DNA of 64,000 nucleotides, from positions 62,001-126,000 of the forward strand of contig NZ_SCTW01000060.1 of the NCBI RefSeq assembly GCF_004322395.1, read 5' to 3'. The position numbers were made by a program, and so were the translations under genes. Under the pieces are notes generated by a model. It searched no databases and had not been told where the DNA came from. It worked only from the letters and a program-made list of their open reading frames with translations. Origin of the DNA: Methylobacter sp. GTDB lineage: Bacteria; Pseudomonadota; Gammaproteobacteria; Methylococcales; Methylomonadaceae. Shown here one piece after another: positions 54,453 to 62,967 of the stretch; position 1 is the stretch's first letter, and each line of letters starts with the position of its first letter.

Positions 54453-54695
54453 ATGACAATACAAATTGAATTTACTTCGGAAACATTAGGAATTTTAAAA
54501 AAGGAAAGACATACTCACCCGGTCCCCTTGGTTCGGCGGCGTCTGCAAGCGCTGTGGCTAAAAAGCCGTGGCCTGCCTAATCATAAGATTGCGTTATTGG
54601 TTGGTGTTTATGAACGTACTTTGCGCGATTACTTTCAGTTGTATAACCAAAGCGGCGTGGAAGGATTGAAAAGCCTACACTTCTGTTTCGGTTAA
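54453..54695 (+). pseudogene. Truncated transposase-type helix-turn-helix protein
   Basis: 80 residues starting MTIQIEFTSETLGILKKERH with the HTH segment LPNHKIALLVGVYERTLRDYF and RRRLQALWLKSRG, as at the N-terminus of IS630-type transposases. The frame stops after KSLHFCFG, before any catalytic domain. The 54111-54452 stretch upstream shows no gene or repeat that I can assign. Confidence 0.6.
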
Positions 54696-54730
54696 AAAAT
54701 AAATCGATGCTTGCCTGAATGATTCACCAT

Positions 54731-56083
54731 TCAGCATCTGCTTCGAATTGCTAATTTTGCCGGAACCCCGCCTTTCGGTTTCAGCGTTACCGCCATTTCA
54801 ATTTCGGCTTCATCCGTATTGAGCAGCTGCAAATCAAAATGCTGAATAATCATGCTCAACAAAAGCTGGCTTTCCAGTAACGCAAAATGATTGCCGATAC
54901 AGATGCGCTCGCCGGTTCCAAACGGCATGAATGAAAAACGGCGATTCTCATCGCTTAAAAAGCGTTCGGGATCGAACTGTTCAGGCTGTTGCCAGAAATC
55001 CGGGTGATGGTGAATATTGTAAATACTGAAAATCGCCAGCCTGCCTTGTTTCAATGAATAGCCATCAAGCTCGGTATTTTTGTTGATCCGGCGCATCATA
55101 ATGCCGACAGGCGGGCGAATGCGCATCGATTCATTCAGTACGGCTCTGGTATAGACAAGCTGCTGCAAGTCTTCCGCTGTTGGGACTTTACCTTGCACTA
55201 AGGTATCGAGTTCTTGACGCAATTTAGCCAATACATCCGGATGGCGGGCCAGTAAATACAGCGTCCAGGTTAACAAGTTGGCGGTGGTTTCATGGCCTGC
55301 GGTAAAAATGGTAATGACTTCATCACGAACCTGTTTGTCGGACATAAGTTCGCCATTGTCATCGCTTGCGTTCAGCAACATATCCAATAAATCATTGTGT
55401 TCTGCTGGTTGGGCACGGCGCTGCTCGATGATCCCGTAAATGACATCATCTACTACCGCGCTTGCCGCATTAAATTCCCGATTGGCCTGAGTGGGTATAA
55501 ATAACGGCATGCGTAAAGGATTCATGACCGATTTGGCCGCATACCGGAGCAGCGTGTCTAAAGCAGGCGCAATGTGTTCGATTTTATCGAGAACGCTGGT
55601 GCTGAACATGGTTTGAGTGATCACTTCAAGCGTCACCTGCATCATTTCATCGGCGAGATTAACCTGCGCCCCGTCGCCCAATAGCTGCCACCTGGTTAAT
55701 AAGTTATTTCCGGCAGTGACGATTTGCGGGAGTAAGGATGCCAAATTACTCCTCTGGAAAACCGGCTGCATTAAGCGCCGCTGTCTTTGCCATAAATCGC
55801 CCTGACTGGTTACTAATCCTTGCCCTAACACCAACGCCAGACCGGTGGGTTTTTTAGGATCATACATTTTGACAAAGACATCGCTTTGTTTGATTAAAGC
55901 CTGTTCGATCAGCTTTGGGTGACTGATTAAATAAAAATAGCGAATCGCCAATCTAAAACTGACTAAATCGCCATAATCACGCTTCCAGTCGCAAAGCGCT
56001 TGGAACGGATTAGCTTTCATTTGGCGTAAATTGCCTAGTAAAAATTCGCCTTTGATTTTTGGGATTGGTTGGTTTTGTGGCAT
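54731..56083 (-). CDS. Cytochrome P450
   Basis: Heme monooxygenase of 450 residues, soluble bacterial type. ATG at 56083 (MPQNQPIPKIKGEFLLGNLR); the upstream frame to 56128 has only a TTG. Seen: the I-helix oxygen motif TAGHETTANLL, the ExxR in ESMRIRPP, and the heme-cysteine loop FSFMPFGTGERICIGNHFALLE. It resembles the CYP4/CYP102/CYP110 group of fatty acid or terpenoid hydroxylases. No ferredoxin or reductase gene is adjacent. Substrate unknown. Confidence 0.9.
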   Translation of the reverse strand: MPQNQPIPKIKGEFLLGNLRQMKANPFQALCDWKRDYGDLVSFRLAIRYFYLISHPKLIEQALIKQSDVFVKMYDPKKPTGLALVLGQGLVTSQGDLWQRQRRLMQPVFQRSNLASLLPQIVTAGNNLLTRWQLLGDGAQVNLADEMMQVTLEVITQTMFSTSVLDKIEHIAPALDTLLRYAAKSVMNPLRMPLFIPTQANREFNAASAVVDDVIYGIIEQRRAQPAEHNDLLDMLLNASDDNGELMSDKQVRDEVITIFTAGHETTANLLTWTLYLLARHPDVLAKLRQELDTLVQGKVPTAEDLQQLVYTRAVLNESMRIRPPVGIMMRRINKNTELDGYSLKQGRLAIFSIYNIHHHPDFWQQPEQFDPERFLSDENRRFSFMPFGTGERICIGNHFALLESQLLLSMIIQHFDLQLLNTDEAEIEMAVTLKPKGGVPAKLAIRSRC

Positions 56084-56264
56084 GGTCAATACGGTTAGAG
56101 GTTTTAGTTTCGGTAGAGCTAAGCCCAATAAAGTAACAAGCTGGTCTTTTCATCGCCGCATTGTCGCCGAATCGACGGAAGGTGTGATTGCAAGACCAGT
56201 GCTTTTCCTTTAAGGTTAAGCTGTTCATGGTAAAGACGCAATATCAATCACAGGTACTTCCTAT

Positions 56265-56480
56265 ATGAGCATCGAAGAACTTCACAAGTTATCCGCCGCA
56301 GAAAAGCTAAAGATTATCGAGGCGCTTTGGGGCGATTTGGTCGGTGACGAAGATAATCTCTCCAGCCCGTCTTGGCATGAAACCGAACTCATAAAGACTG
56401 AAAAAAAATTTCTCTCCGGCGACATTGAAGTACTGGATTGGCAACAAGCAAAGAAAGAATTACGTTCTCGATTTGAATGA
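56265..56480 (+). CDS. Addiction-module antitoxin-like protein
   Basis: A 71-residue protein of the putative addiction module component family: LSAAEKLKIIEALWGDLVGD...SSPSWHETELIKTEKKFLSGDIEVLDWQQAKKEL. In complete modules a ParE/RelE-like toxin follows with overlapping start and stop (ATGA). Here that overlap is present but the toxin frame is broken (next entry), so this is probably an orphan antitoxin. Confidence 0.8.
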   Translation: MSIEELHKLSAAEKLKIIEALWGDLVGDEDNLSSPSWHETELIKTEKKFLSGDIEVLDWQQAKKELRSRFE

Positions 56481-56774
56481 AAGTTCAGGTTCTGGTCAGC
56501 TATAGAAGACCTTGCCGCAGGCCGAAAGTTTTATGATCGTCAAGAAGCAGGCGTAGGCGACTATTTTTTCGACAGCCTTTTTGCCGAAATCGATTCACTG
56601 GCACTTTACGGCGGGATTCATTCGATTCATTTCGGATTTCATCGGCTGCTGGCAAAGCATTTTCCTTACGCAATTTATTACAAAATAATTGATAACAAAG
56701 CTACCGTCTTTCGTGTTCTTGATTGTAGGCATAACCCAAATAGACTTCGTAAAGTTTTTGAAGAAATGAGTTAG
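56477..56774 (+). pseudogene. ParE/RelE-type toxin with a one-base insertion after the start codon
   Basis: The start reads ATGAAAGTTC; removing one A gives MKFRFWSAIEDLAAGRKFYD and then FGFHRLLAKHFPYAIYYKI and CRHNPNRLRKVFEEMS, a complete 98-codon ParE/RelE-type toxin. As written, the ATG frame stops after 19 codons and the toxin frame has no start. Inactivating frameshift or sequence error. Confidence 0.8.
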
Positions 56775-56966
56775 CGCAAAATGTGGGGCAACGGAAAAGT
56801 TGTTACTCGACCTGTTTGGATTCTATCTAATTGATTGATTAAGGAAACTTATTTTTAGTAGTGGCTATGGAGAACAAAGGTTACTGAAATTGGTAAAATT
56901 TGCACTGCCGGCTTACCAGCCTAATAAACAGACAAAGCGACTCAAAATAAGGCAGATTATTCTTCA

Positions 56967-57749
56967 ATGACGTTACTCGATTTTTCACTTTACCAAATAC
57001 TAGCTATTGCTCTTGTGTTCGCCTGGACCGGCTTTGTTCGGACCGGGCTGGGTTTCGGCGGTGCCGCGTTAGGATTACCGCTGATGTTATTTATCCATAA
57101 CAATCCACTGTTATGGTTGCCTATCATCGGCGTGCATTTATTGTTTTTCTCCGGCTTAACATTGTTTAACAGCTTGCATAATGTCGATTGGCAGTATTTG
57201 CGCTATTCTGCGATTTACATTATTCCCGCCGCCCTCATAGGTGTTTTTGGACTGCTGAATCTACCGGTCTTATGGCTGAATGGCTTTATTTATTCGGTTA
57301 CCCTGTTTTATGGTTTTACCTGGTTACTTAACCGGGGCATTAATAGTCAACATGTTTGGGCGGATAGAGGGCTGTTAATTTTAGGCGGATACATTGCCGG
57401 AATTTCCTTGACCGGCGCGCCGTTGATGGTCGCAGTCTATATGCGCAACGTCAGCAAATACAAGTTGCGAGACACCTTGTTTATCTTATGGTTCATCTTG
57501 GTCAGCCTCAAAATGACGGCGTTTATCGCCCTATCCGTTGATTTGCACCTTCTAACGGCCCTGACGCTTTTACCTATTGCCACGATAGGACATATACTGG
57601 GCTTGAAAGCGCATAACGCTATTATGCGCAACGATTTGATATTTAAACGCTGGATCGGCGGCGGCTTGGTTACAGTGAGTTTACTTGGGTTATGGCAGTT
57701 GTATAGCCAATTTGTTTGGGATGTTATGAAAAGCAATGGCTTGATTTGA
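56967..57749 (+). CDS. Sulfite exporter TauE/SafE family membrane protein
   Basis: A 260-residue membrane protein with about eight hydrophobic helices, for example LYQILAIALVFAWTGFVRTG, GFGGAALGLPLML and LLTALTLLPIATIGHILGLK. The early GxGFGGAALGLPLM motif and the late GHILGLKAHN motif mark the TauE/SafE (DUF81) family, which exports organosulfur compounds or sulfite. The actual substrate is unknown. A repeat-like sequence (GTCGGACATGC... GTCGGGC) follows. Confidence 0.8.
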   Translation: MTLLDFSLYQILAIALVFAWTGFVRTGLGFGGAALGLPLMLFIHNNPLLWLPIIGVHLLFFSGLTLFNSLHNVDWQYLRYSAIYIIPAALIGVFGLLNLPVLWLNGFIYSVTLFYGFTWLLNRGINSQHVWADRGLLILGGYIAGISLTGAPLMVAVYMRNVSKYKLRDTLFILWFILVSLKMTAFIALSVDLHLLTALTLLPIATIGHILGLKAHNAIMRNDLIFKRWIGGGLVTVSLLGLWQLYSQFVWDVMKSNGLI

Positions 57750-57861
57750 TAGTTCCGTAGGTCGGACATGCTGTTTATGCCCGACAATCAGATATGCTAA
57801 TAGTGTCGGGCAACGAAAAAGCTGTTGCCCTATCTACAAGGTTGCATAGGGCAAAACAAAA

Positions 57862-59826
57862 TCACAAGTCCCTGGCAACACGAAAAAAAGGCCCATTTTC
57901 ATGTAAGAGCTTCTCAGCATTTAGTCTGTCTAGAGAAGAAAGTTCTTTCAAAAGAGCCATATTAAGTCTTTTCGATTTAATTCGAAGATTGGCCGCCATA
58001 TTATCGGTTCCATGTCTAATTTTTAATTTCGATTCGGGGTCAGAAAGAATCAGCATATTTTCGAGAATCCAGTTCGCTTCGTCTTCATTCGAGTAGTCGT
58101 CTATGAAGCCAATAAGGGAGGCATACTCTAATTCCGCATCGTCAGCTAAACGATAATCTATTTCCGTTGAGATCGACAACTGGTTGACACAGTATCTTGC
58201 TAAGATATATGGAGAATTTAAAAACTCCTGGTGCTTAGAATTTTCTGAAGTAAGAGCCTTTTTAAATTGTAACAAACTGGATATTTCTACAATTTTGTCA
58301 TAAGTAAGCTTATTTTTACTCAGGGCAAAAGGTTTACTAAATTGCTCCTTCTGTTTCAAACTTAATTGGGTGAACCGCCTATCTTCATCCTCCAGAAGAT
58401 CCATCTGCAAATAATCCGACTGAGAATCTATCGGCGGAATAATCATCATGTCAGGACCTAAGTTGCCGTTCGCCAATTTATCTTGAAAAATGAATTGATC
58501 AAGTTTCAACCCTTGCCAGTTAAAACTAAAAAAGACCCTCGGAATTAGTGAGCTATCGAAGCAACGTATGAAACTGATAATTTGGGCTGTAAGTTTAGGT
58601 AATGGAAATGGCGATGAATCCAATGGACAAAGTTGCCAATCAGGTATTAAAGTCTCCATGCAAGCGGCATTAGCCACAAAAAACTCCTGAATACTGTAAT
58701 GGGCAAAACGATAATCCTTGCTGGAGGTTCGGTTCAGCAGAGAACGGCCACCAAAATCTAGGTGTTTCAGGTGAGAGACGGCAGGTAATTTAGCGATTAA
58801 TTGCGCTAATTCGCTTTCCGGCAAGGCTCGCTTTCCTAAAGACTGTAAATATACTGCGACTAGGCGGCAGGCCGCCCAGAGATCACGTTCATTCGGAACC
58901 GATTTAATATCCTGATTCTCCATTTTGCGTATCTCCCGTCGCAACCAGACTTTCACAAGAGCCTCGTAGATCGTATAGCTGTTCCAGTGGGTTTGCTCTG
59001 ACTCTAGCAAATCCTCTACATGGGCCAGCAATAAAGGTCGAAATTGCAATGACTGCATAGAGTGCAACAATTTTTCAGCTTGTTCCCGACGAGGATCGGC
59101 CTGTTTAAACACAAGGAATCCAGTATCTGGGAAACGTTTTATGAGATAGGAATGGACTTGACTATCGTCAAATAGCGACAGGAAGATCATTGGACAGGTG
59201 TAGGCACCAACTACGACTCGTCCGGGGCGACCAAAAGAGTCTAGGCCGGTATCGGGAAAGAACTGGGTACGGCAGGATATAAGTACATGGCGAAAATTCG
59301 TGCTGGCCTCCAATATTTCCTGTAACCGATCAGCTATGCGGCCACGGGCCAACGGGTCTTCGTCAAGGGCATCCAGTAACAGTACTGTTTTGGCTTTATT
59401 TGGTTGTGTACTTATTCGTTCCAAGGTGTTTTCGCTAAGTTTGAGTAGCAAACAATCGTAATCTTTCGGCCAAAACGAGAGCATTTGGCTTAATTTAAGC
59501 ATCAAAAAGAGAGAGGTTTTGCCCATACCTGCATCTGCTAATACGAACATCTGGTTGCGACCGTCACGTTCGACTGTATCACGTTCTAAAAAATAGTTGA
59601 TTGTTTTGAATATCCCTGACCTTACGAAGGAGCAGATACTATCTTCGTCATAATCCGTAGGGTTGTGTTGCTGGCAGTCAGGTTGAATGTAGTATTGAGC
59701 GAGCGTGCGCGGATCACCAAATATGTCGGATATCACGTCGAATTCCTTATCCCGTGTTTCCCATATTTGGGTCAACTTCTTGTAAAGTGGTTTAATCAGT
59801 TTGGCAGATATGAATGGTTCGGACAT
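57862..59826 (-). CDS. NACHT-type STAND NTPase
   Basis: A 654-residue P-loop NTPase. Walker A ADAGMGKTSLFLML at about residue 102; Walker B VLLLDALDEDPLARGR, the NACHT pattern with acidic residues after the strand; then VLISCRTQFFPD (sensor arginine) and a helical winged region including DYRFAHYSIQEFFVANAAC, typical of STAND proteins. The N-terminal 95 residues show no known effector domain, and the C-terminal 230 residues show no leucine-rich, TPR or pentapeptide repeats. Bacterial NACHT proteins are often anti-phage sensors. It stands alone between a transporter and repeat-rich sequence. Confidence 0.75.
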   Translation of the reverse strand: MSEPFISAKLIKPLYKKLTQIWETRDKEFDVISDIFGDPRTLAQYYIQPDCQQHNPTDYDEDSICSFVRSGIFKTINYFLERDTVERDGRNQMFVLADAGMGKTSLFLMLKLSQMLSFWPKDYDCLLLKLSENTLERISTQPNKAKTVLLLDALDEDPLARGRIADRLQEILEASTNFRHVLISCRTQFFPDTGLDSFGRPGRVVVGAYTCPMIFLSLFDDSQVHSYLIKRFPDTGFLVFKQADPRREQAEKLLHSMQSLQFRPLLLAHVEDLLESEQTHWNSYTIYEALVKVWLRREIRKMENQDIKSVPNERDLWAACRLVAVYLQSLGKRALPESELAQLIAKLPAVSHLKHLDFGGRSLLNRTSSKDYRFAHYSIQEFFVANAACMETLIPDWQLCPLDSSPFPLPKLTAQIISFIRCFDSSLIPRVFFSFNWQGLKLDQFIFQDKLANGNLGPDMMIIPPIDSQSDYLQMDLLEDEDRRFTQLSLKQKEQFSKPFALSKNKLTYDKIVEISSLLQFKKALTSENSKHQEFLNSPYILARYCVNQLSISTEIDYRLADDAELEYASLIGFIDDYSNEDEANWILENMLILSDPESKLKIRHGTDNMAANLRIKSKRLNMALLKELSSLDRLNAEKLLHENGPFFRVARDL

Positions 59827-60469
59827 GATTTTACCGTTACATTGTTTTTGGCATTTGAAAAAATAAAAAATTGTAGCGCTTAGGATGATTCGCCGTTAGG
59901 CAACCGCTCGTCTACGACAGGTTGTCATTTGCGTTATGCGATGATTAACGAATTGTAACGCTGAAAGGCGGATTCGCGCCAGCAATCCTCCATAATCGGG
60001 ATGATCTAGCCTGTTCCTTGCTCAGATTTGTGCAAGCGGTATTTTATAGCCAATTATTTTTTAAATATTTTGCATCTACGTTTGCTACCCAACATAACTT
60101 AAGACTAGCGCTACATCCTGTGCTTCGCCCTTTGCAGTACAGGACGCGTTGCGTCCCGTATACGCCAGACGCTGATCGCGATTCGAGGCGCAGCGCGCCT
60201 TGACTGCATTCCCACGGAGCCCGTGGGAACGAGGAAAACGAGAAAAAACTGAATTCAACATCTAAACAATGAAGAGCCGCCCGCGGCTATGTCGCAAACT
60301 CCCCAGCCTATGCCGCGATTGTCGGAATGATTACCCCAATCCGGATCTGCTTTCAGGTTCAGCCAAGCTATCTATCTAATATTCAACTAAAAATATCCCA
60401 CCTATAGCTGGAGCGAAATTTGCTTATGTTGCAGTAACAGCATCCCGCAATCTCAAGCACAGGTGATTT
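59827..60469. repeat. Repeat-rich gap between the NACHT and flavodoxin genes
   Basis: No gene seen in 643 nt. Present: GGACGCGTTGCGTCC at 60140-60154 (palindrome) and TTCCCACGGAGCCCGTGGGAA at about 60209 with its GTGGGAACGAGG tail, a repeat type also at 62069 and 62158-62182. Confidence 0.5.
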
Positions 60470-61024
60470 ATGAGCAAAATAGGCATTTTTTTCGGAACCG
60501 ATACCGGCAGCACTCGGTTGGTGGCTAAAAAGATTTACAGTTTATTGGGCGAAGAACTGGCCGACAAACCCAAAAACATCAACCGCACCAGTGTGGCTGA
60601 ATTGTTGCAGTACGATGCGTTGATACTCGGTACGCCGAGTTACGGCGTCGGCGATTTGCCGGGACTGGCGGTCGGTTGCATGGAAAGCAATTGGCAAGAG
60701 TTCGTGCCTCATCTCGACGGTGTTGACTTGAGCGGTAAACGGGTGGCTTTGTTCGGATTGGGTAATCAGGAGCGTTACGCCTCGCGCTTCGCCAGTTCAT
60801 TGATTCAGCTTTACCGGGTGTTTTACGGTTACGGCGCCGACATTATCGGCCCTTGGAGCACCGAGGGTTATCAGTTTGAACATTCCGATGCGATCATCGA
60901 TAACCGGTTTGTCGGCTTGGTGCTGGATCAACGTACGCAGCCATTCTTAACCGAAGAGCGGCTTAAAACCTGGTTGGCGCAAATCACTCCGCAGTTGTTG
61001 CCTGCTTTGTCGGAGGCGGCTTAA
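60470..61024 (+). CDS. Long-chain flavodoxin
   Basis: Small FMN electron carrier of 184 residues. The phosphate-binding loop is GTDTGSTRLVAKKI, the first flavin aromatic region is GTPSYGVGDLPG, and the long-chain insertion includes LGNQERYASRFASSL and YGYGADIIGPWSTEGYQFEHS. It resembles FldA/NifF proteins that donate electrons to nitrogenase or to radical-SAM and other enzymes. ATG after AGGTGATTT. Alone; no nif gene in the window, so the partner is unknown. Confidence 0.9.
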   Translation: MSKIGIFFGTDTGSTRLVAKKIYSLLGEELADKPKNINRTSVAELLQYDALILGTPSYGVGDLPGLAVGCMESNWQEFVPHLDGVDLSGKRVALFGLGNQERYASRFASSLIQLYRVFYGYGADIIGPWSTEGYQFEHSDAIIDNRFVGLVLDQRTQPFLTEERLKTWLAQITPQLLPALSEAA

Positions 61025-61276
61025 GAATGCAGCAAGCCGGGATCGAAAACGATCTGGCTGTAGCTTCTGTAATTATCGAGATACGCTACTGGCGGCAGGC
61101 AGTTGCAAACCCGGTATTGCTATCTTCATTTAATCTTAATTAAACCTACAGGTTTCCTTTCATGTTGTTTATGTAACCTTGACTCAGTCGTTGCGATTTG
61201 TGCGTAACGCCGGTTTCGAAAAATTAGGGAATGAATGTTCTTTGATGGTAATAATCTTGAGTAAGGAAAAAATAAC

Positions 61277-61555
61277 ATGAGAAAAATAATAAAGTTAACC
61301 ATGATTGCCCTGGCTTTCAGTCTGGTTACGGCCTGCGCGAGTACTTCGGATATTGAAAATTTACAGTCACAAGTTAACGGCCTGGATACTTCTGTGAAAA
61401 AAGCATCGGCCGATGCTGCCGACGCGCAAGCTACAGCTGCCGACGCGGCTGCAAAATCAGCCGCTGCGGAAGCGGCCGCTAATCAAGCATCCCAGTTATC
61501 TCAAGATGCCAATAGAAAATTGGATGGAAGATTCAGAAGATCAATGATGAAATAA
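61277..61555 (+). CDS. Lpp-like alanine-zipper outer membrane lipoprotein
   Basis: A 92-residue lipoprotein. Signal peptide ending in SLVTAC (Cys about 20), then a long Ala-rich heptad coiled coil (ADAADAQATAADAAAKSAAA) and the basic end DGRFRRSMMK. This matches the Lpp/OprI family, whose C-terminal lysine can be linked to peptidoglycan. ATG after TAAGGAAAAAATAAC. Confidence 0.85.
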   Translation: MRKIIKLTMIALAFSLVTACASTSDIENLQSQVNGLDTSVKKASADAADAQATAADAAAKSAAAEAAANQASQLSQDANRKLDGRFRRSMMK

Positions 61556-61580
61556 GTCATTGCCGCTTTAGAGCAGCCGG

Positions 61581-61663
61581 GTAGGGTGGGCACATGCTTT
61601 TCGTGCCCACGCTGAACAAATCCGGCGACTTACACGGTGGGCAAAACCGCCTGCCCACCCTAC
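61581..61663. repeat. GTAGGGTGGGCA inverted repeat
   Basis: GTAGGGTGGGCA (61581-61592) is inverted at 61652-61663, with inner GGGCAC/GTGCCC and GTGGGCAAAACCGCC segments. It follows the lipoprotein gene and may add a transcript hairpin. No gene was seen in 61664-61852. Confidence 0.8.
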
Positions 61664-61882
61664 ACTTGTTAAGCAGTCCCGTAGTGTGTGCACCACTTAC
61701 GGATTTTAGAACTTCAACGATATTGGAAACACGCGTGATGCACTGCCTATGCAGTTTGTCTCGTATGAAAAAGGCAGCATATGCTATGGCTTAAGCGGAT
61801 TTTTCTTTAAATATAATCGCTTTCGTTAAATTTTAGCCTTGATAATACTTCCATGAATTCTTCTACCGTCACCACTAAATAA

Positions 61883-62134
61883 ATGAAGCTATCTGTTTCC
61901 GAACGCATCCAGCTCGTTGAGGACATATGGGACAGTATTGCCGCGGAGACACCTGATGATGCCCTTGGTTTGTCTCAAGCTCAAAAGGCTGAGTTGCATC
62001 GTCGTGTTGCCGGGCACCAAGCCGATCCTTCCTCGGCAGTTGCCTGGGGACGGGTTCGAGCTAAGTTTGCCTCGTTCCCACGGGCTGCGCCGCAAGTCTC
62101 TGTAAACGCCGAAATACAGAGAATCTCAACGTAG
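61883..62134 (+). pseudogene. Addiction-module antitoxin whose 3' end was replaced by a repeat
   Basis: The start KLSVSERIQLVEDIWDSIAA and the middle LSQAQKAELHRRVAGHQADP, then VAWGRVRAKF, are the addiction-module component family. After codon 61 the reading (FPRAAPQVSVNAEIQ) is translated repeat DNA of the CGTTCCCACGG family. Upstream, a nine-codon in-frame stretch from ATG 61853 stops just before this ATG, so the N-terminus may also be altered. No toxin follows: the module was cut by repeat insertion. Confidence 0.7.
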
Positions 62135-62332
62135 GACGCAGCGCGTCCCATATCGCATTCCCACGCAGCGCGTGGGAACGAGGCAGTGAACGAGGTCGGA
62201 AAAAAGCTTTCTCCGTCCATCTACGACACCCAAGCAAATCCGCCTTAACAATCAAACCAATACTTGCTTCAATCCTAAGTAGCCTCTATGATTTTACTTT
62301 CACTCGATCGATAGTATGACCACAAGGTAAGT

Positions 62333-62542
62333 ATGATTTCAGCTAAATTATCCAGCAAATTCCAATTGGCAATACCCAAGGCTATCCGTGATCAACTTGA
62401 TCTGAAAGCGGGGCAACAGTTTACGCTGATCGCTAAAGGCAATATTATTGAGCTGGTGCCGGTTCGCTCTTTAACAGCGGCCAGGGGCAGTTTTAAAGGC
62501 AGCAACCCAAATAATTACAGGGATCATCAGGACAGAATCTAA
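62333..62542 (+). CDS. vapB: AbrB/VapB-type antitoxin
   Basis: A 69-residue swapped-hairpin AbrB-family protein: MISAKLSSKFQLAIPKAIRD then LDLKAGQQFTLIAKGNIIEL. It binds its own promoter and blocks the adjacent PIN-domain toxin through its C-terminal tail. The stop codon shares a base with the toxin start (TAATG). Confidence 0.88.
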   Translation: MISAKLSSKFQLAIPKAIRDQLDLKAGQQFTLIAKGNIIELVPVRSLTAARGSFKGSNPNNYRDHQDRI

Positions 62543-62931
62543 TGGCTGGTCTGGTTGATACCTGCGGCTGGATAGAATGGTTAACCGACGGTCAGTTAGC
62601 GGATGCTTTTGCGCCCTACCTGGCCGATCCGGCTGAATTGATCATCCCCACTACGCTGCAATTTGAACTGTATAAATGGGCAAAGCGGGAAAAAAGCGAA
62701 GTTGAAGCCTTGGAAGTTATTGCTCTAACCGAACAAGGGCAGGTCTTGCCGTTGACTACCCGGCTGTCTCTTTATGCGGCAGACTTGGCTTTGCAACATC
62801 GATTATCGTTTGCCGACGCGATTATTTATGCTTCGGCAAGGCTGGTTGATGTGCCGCTGATAACGGCGGATGATCATTTTAAGGACTTACCGGAAGTCAT
62901 TTATTTCTCAAAAAAGCGGCCAACCGGTTAA
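62542..62931 (+). CDS. vapC: PIN-domain toxin, VapC family
   Basis: Ribonuclease toxin of 129 residues. Acidic metal-binding residues of the PIN fold are visible: Asp in GLVDTCGWIEWL, Glu in TTLQFELYKWA, Asp in LSFADAIIYASA and Asp in LITADDHFKDLP. Coupled to the AbrB-type antitoxin, forming the only apparently intact toxin-antitoxin pair in the window. Confidence 0.9.
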   Translation: MAGLVDTCGWIEWLTDGQLADAFAPYLADPAELIIPTTLQFELYKWAKREKSEVEALEVIALTEQGQVLPLTTRLSLYAADLALQHRLSFADAIIYASARLVDVPLITADDHFKDLPEVIYFSKKRPTG

Positions 62932-62967
62932 CGCCGATACAACATCAATAATAACAAGAAGACGCCT

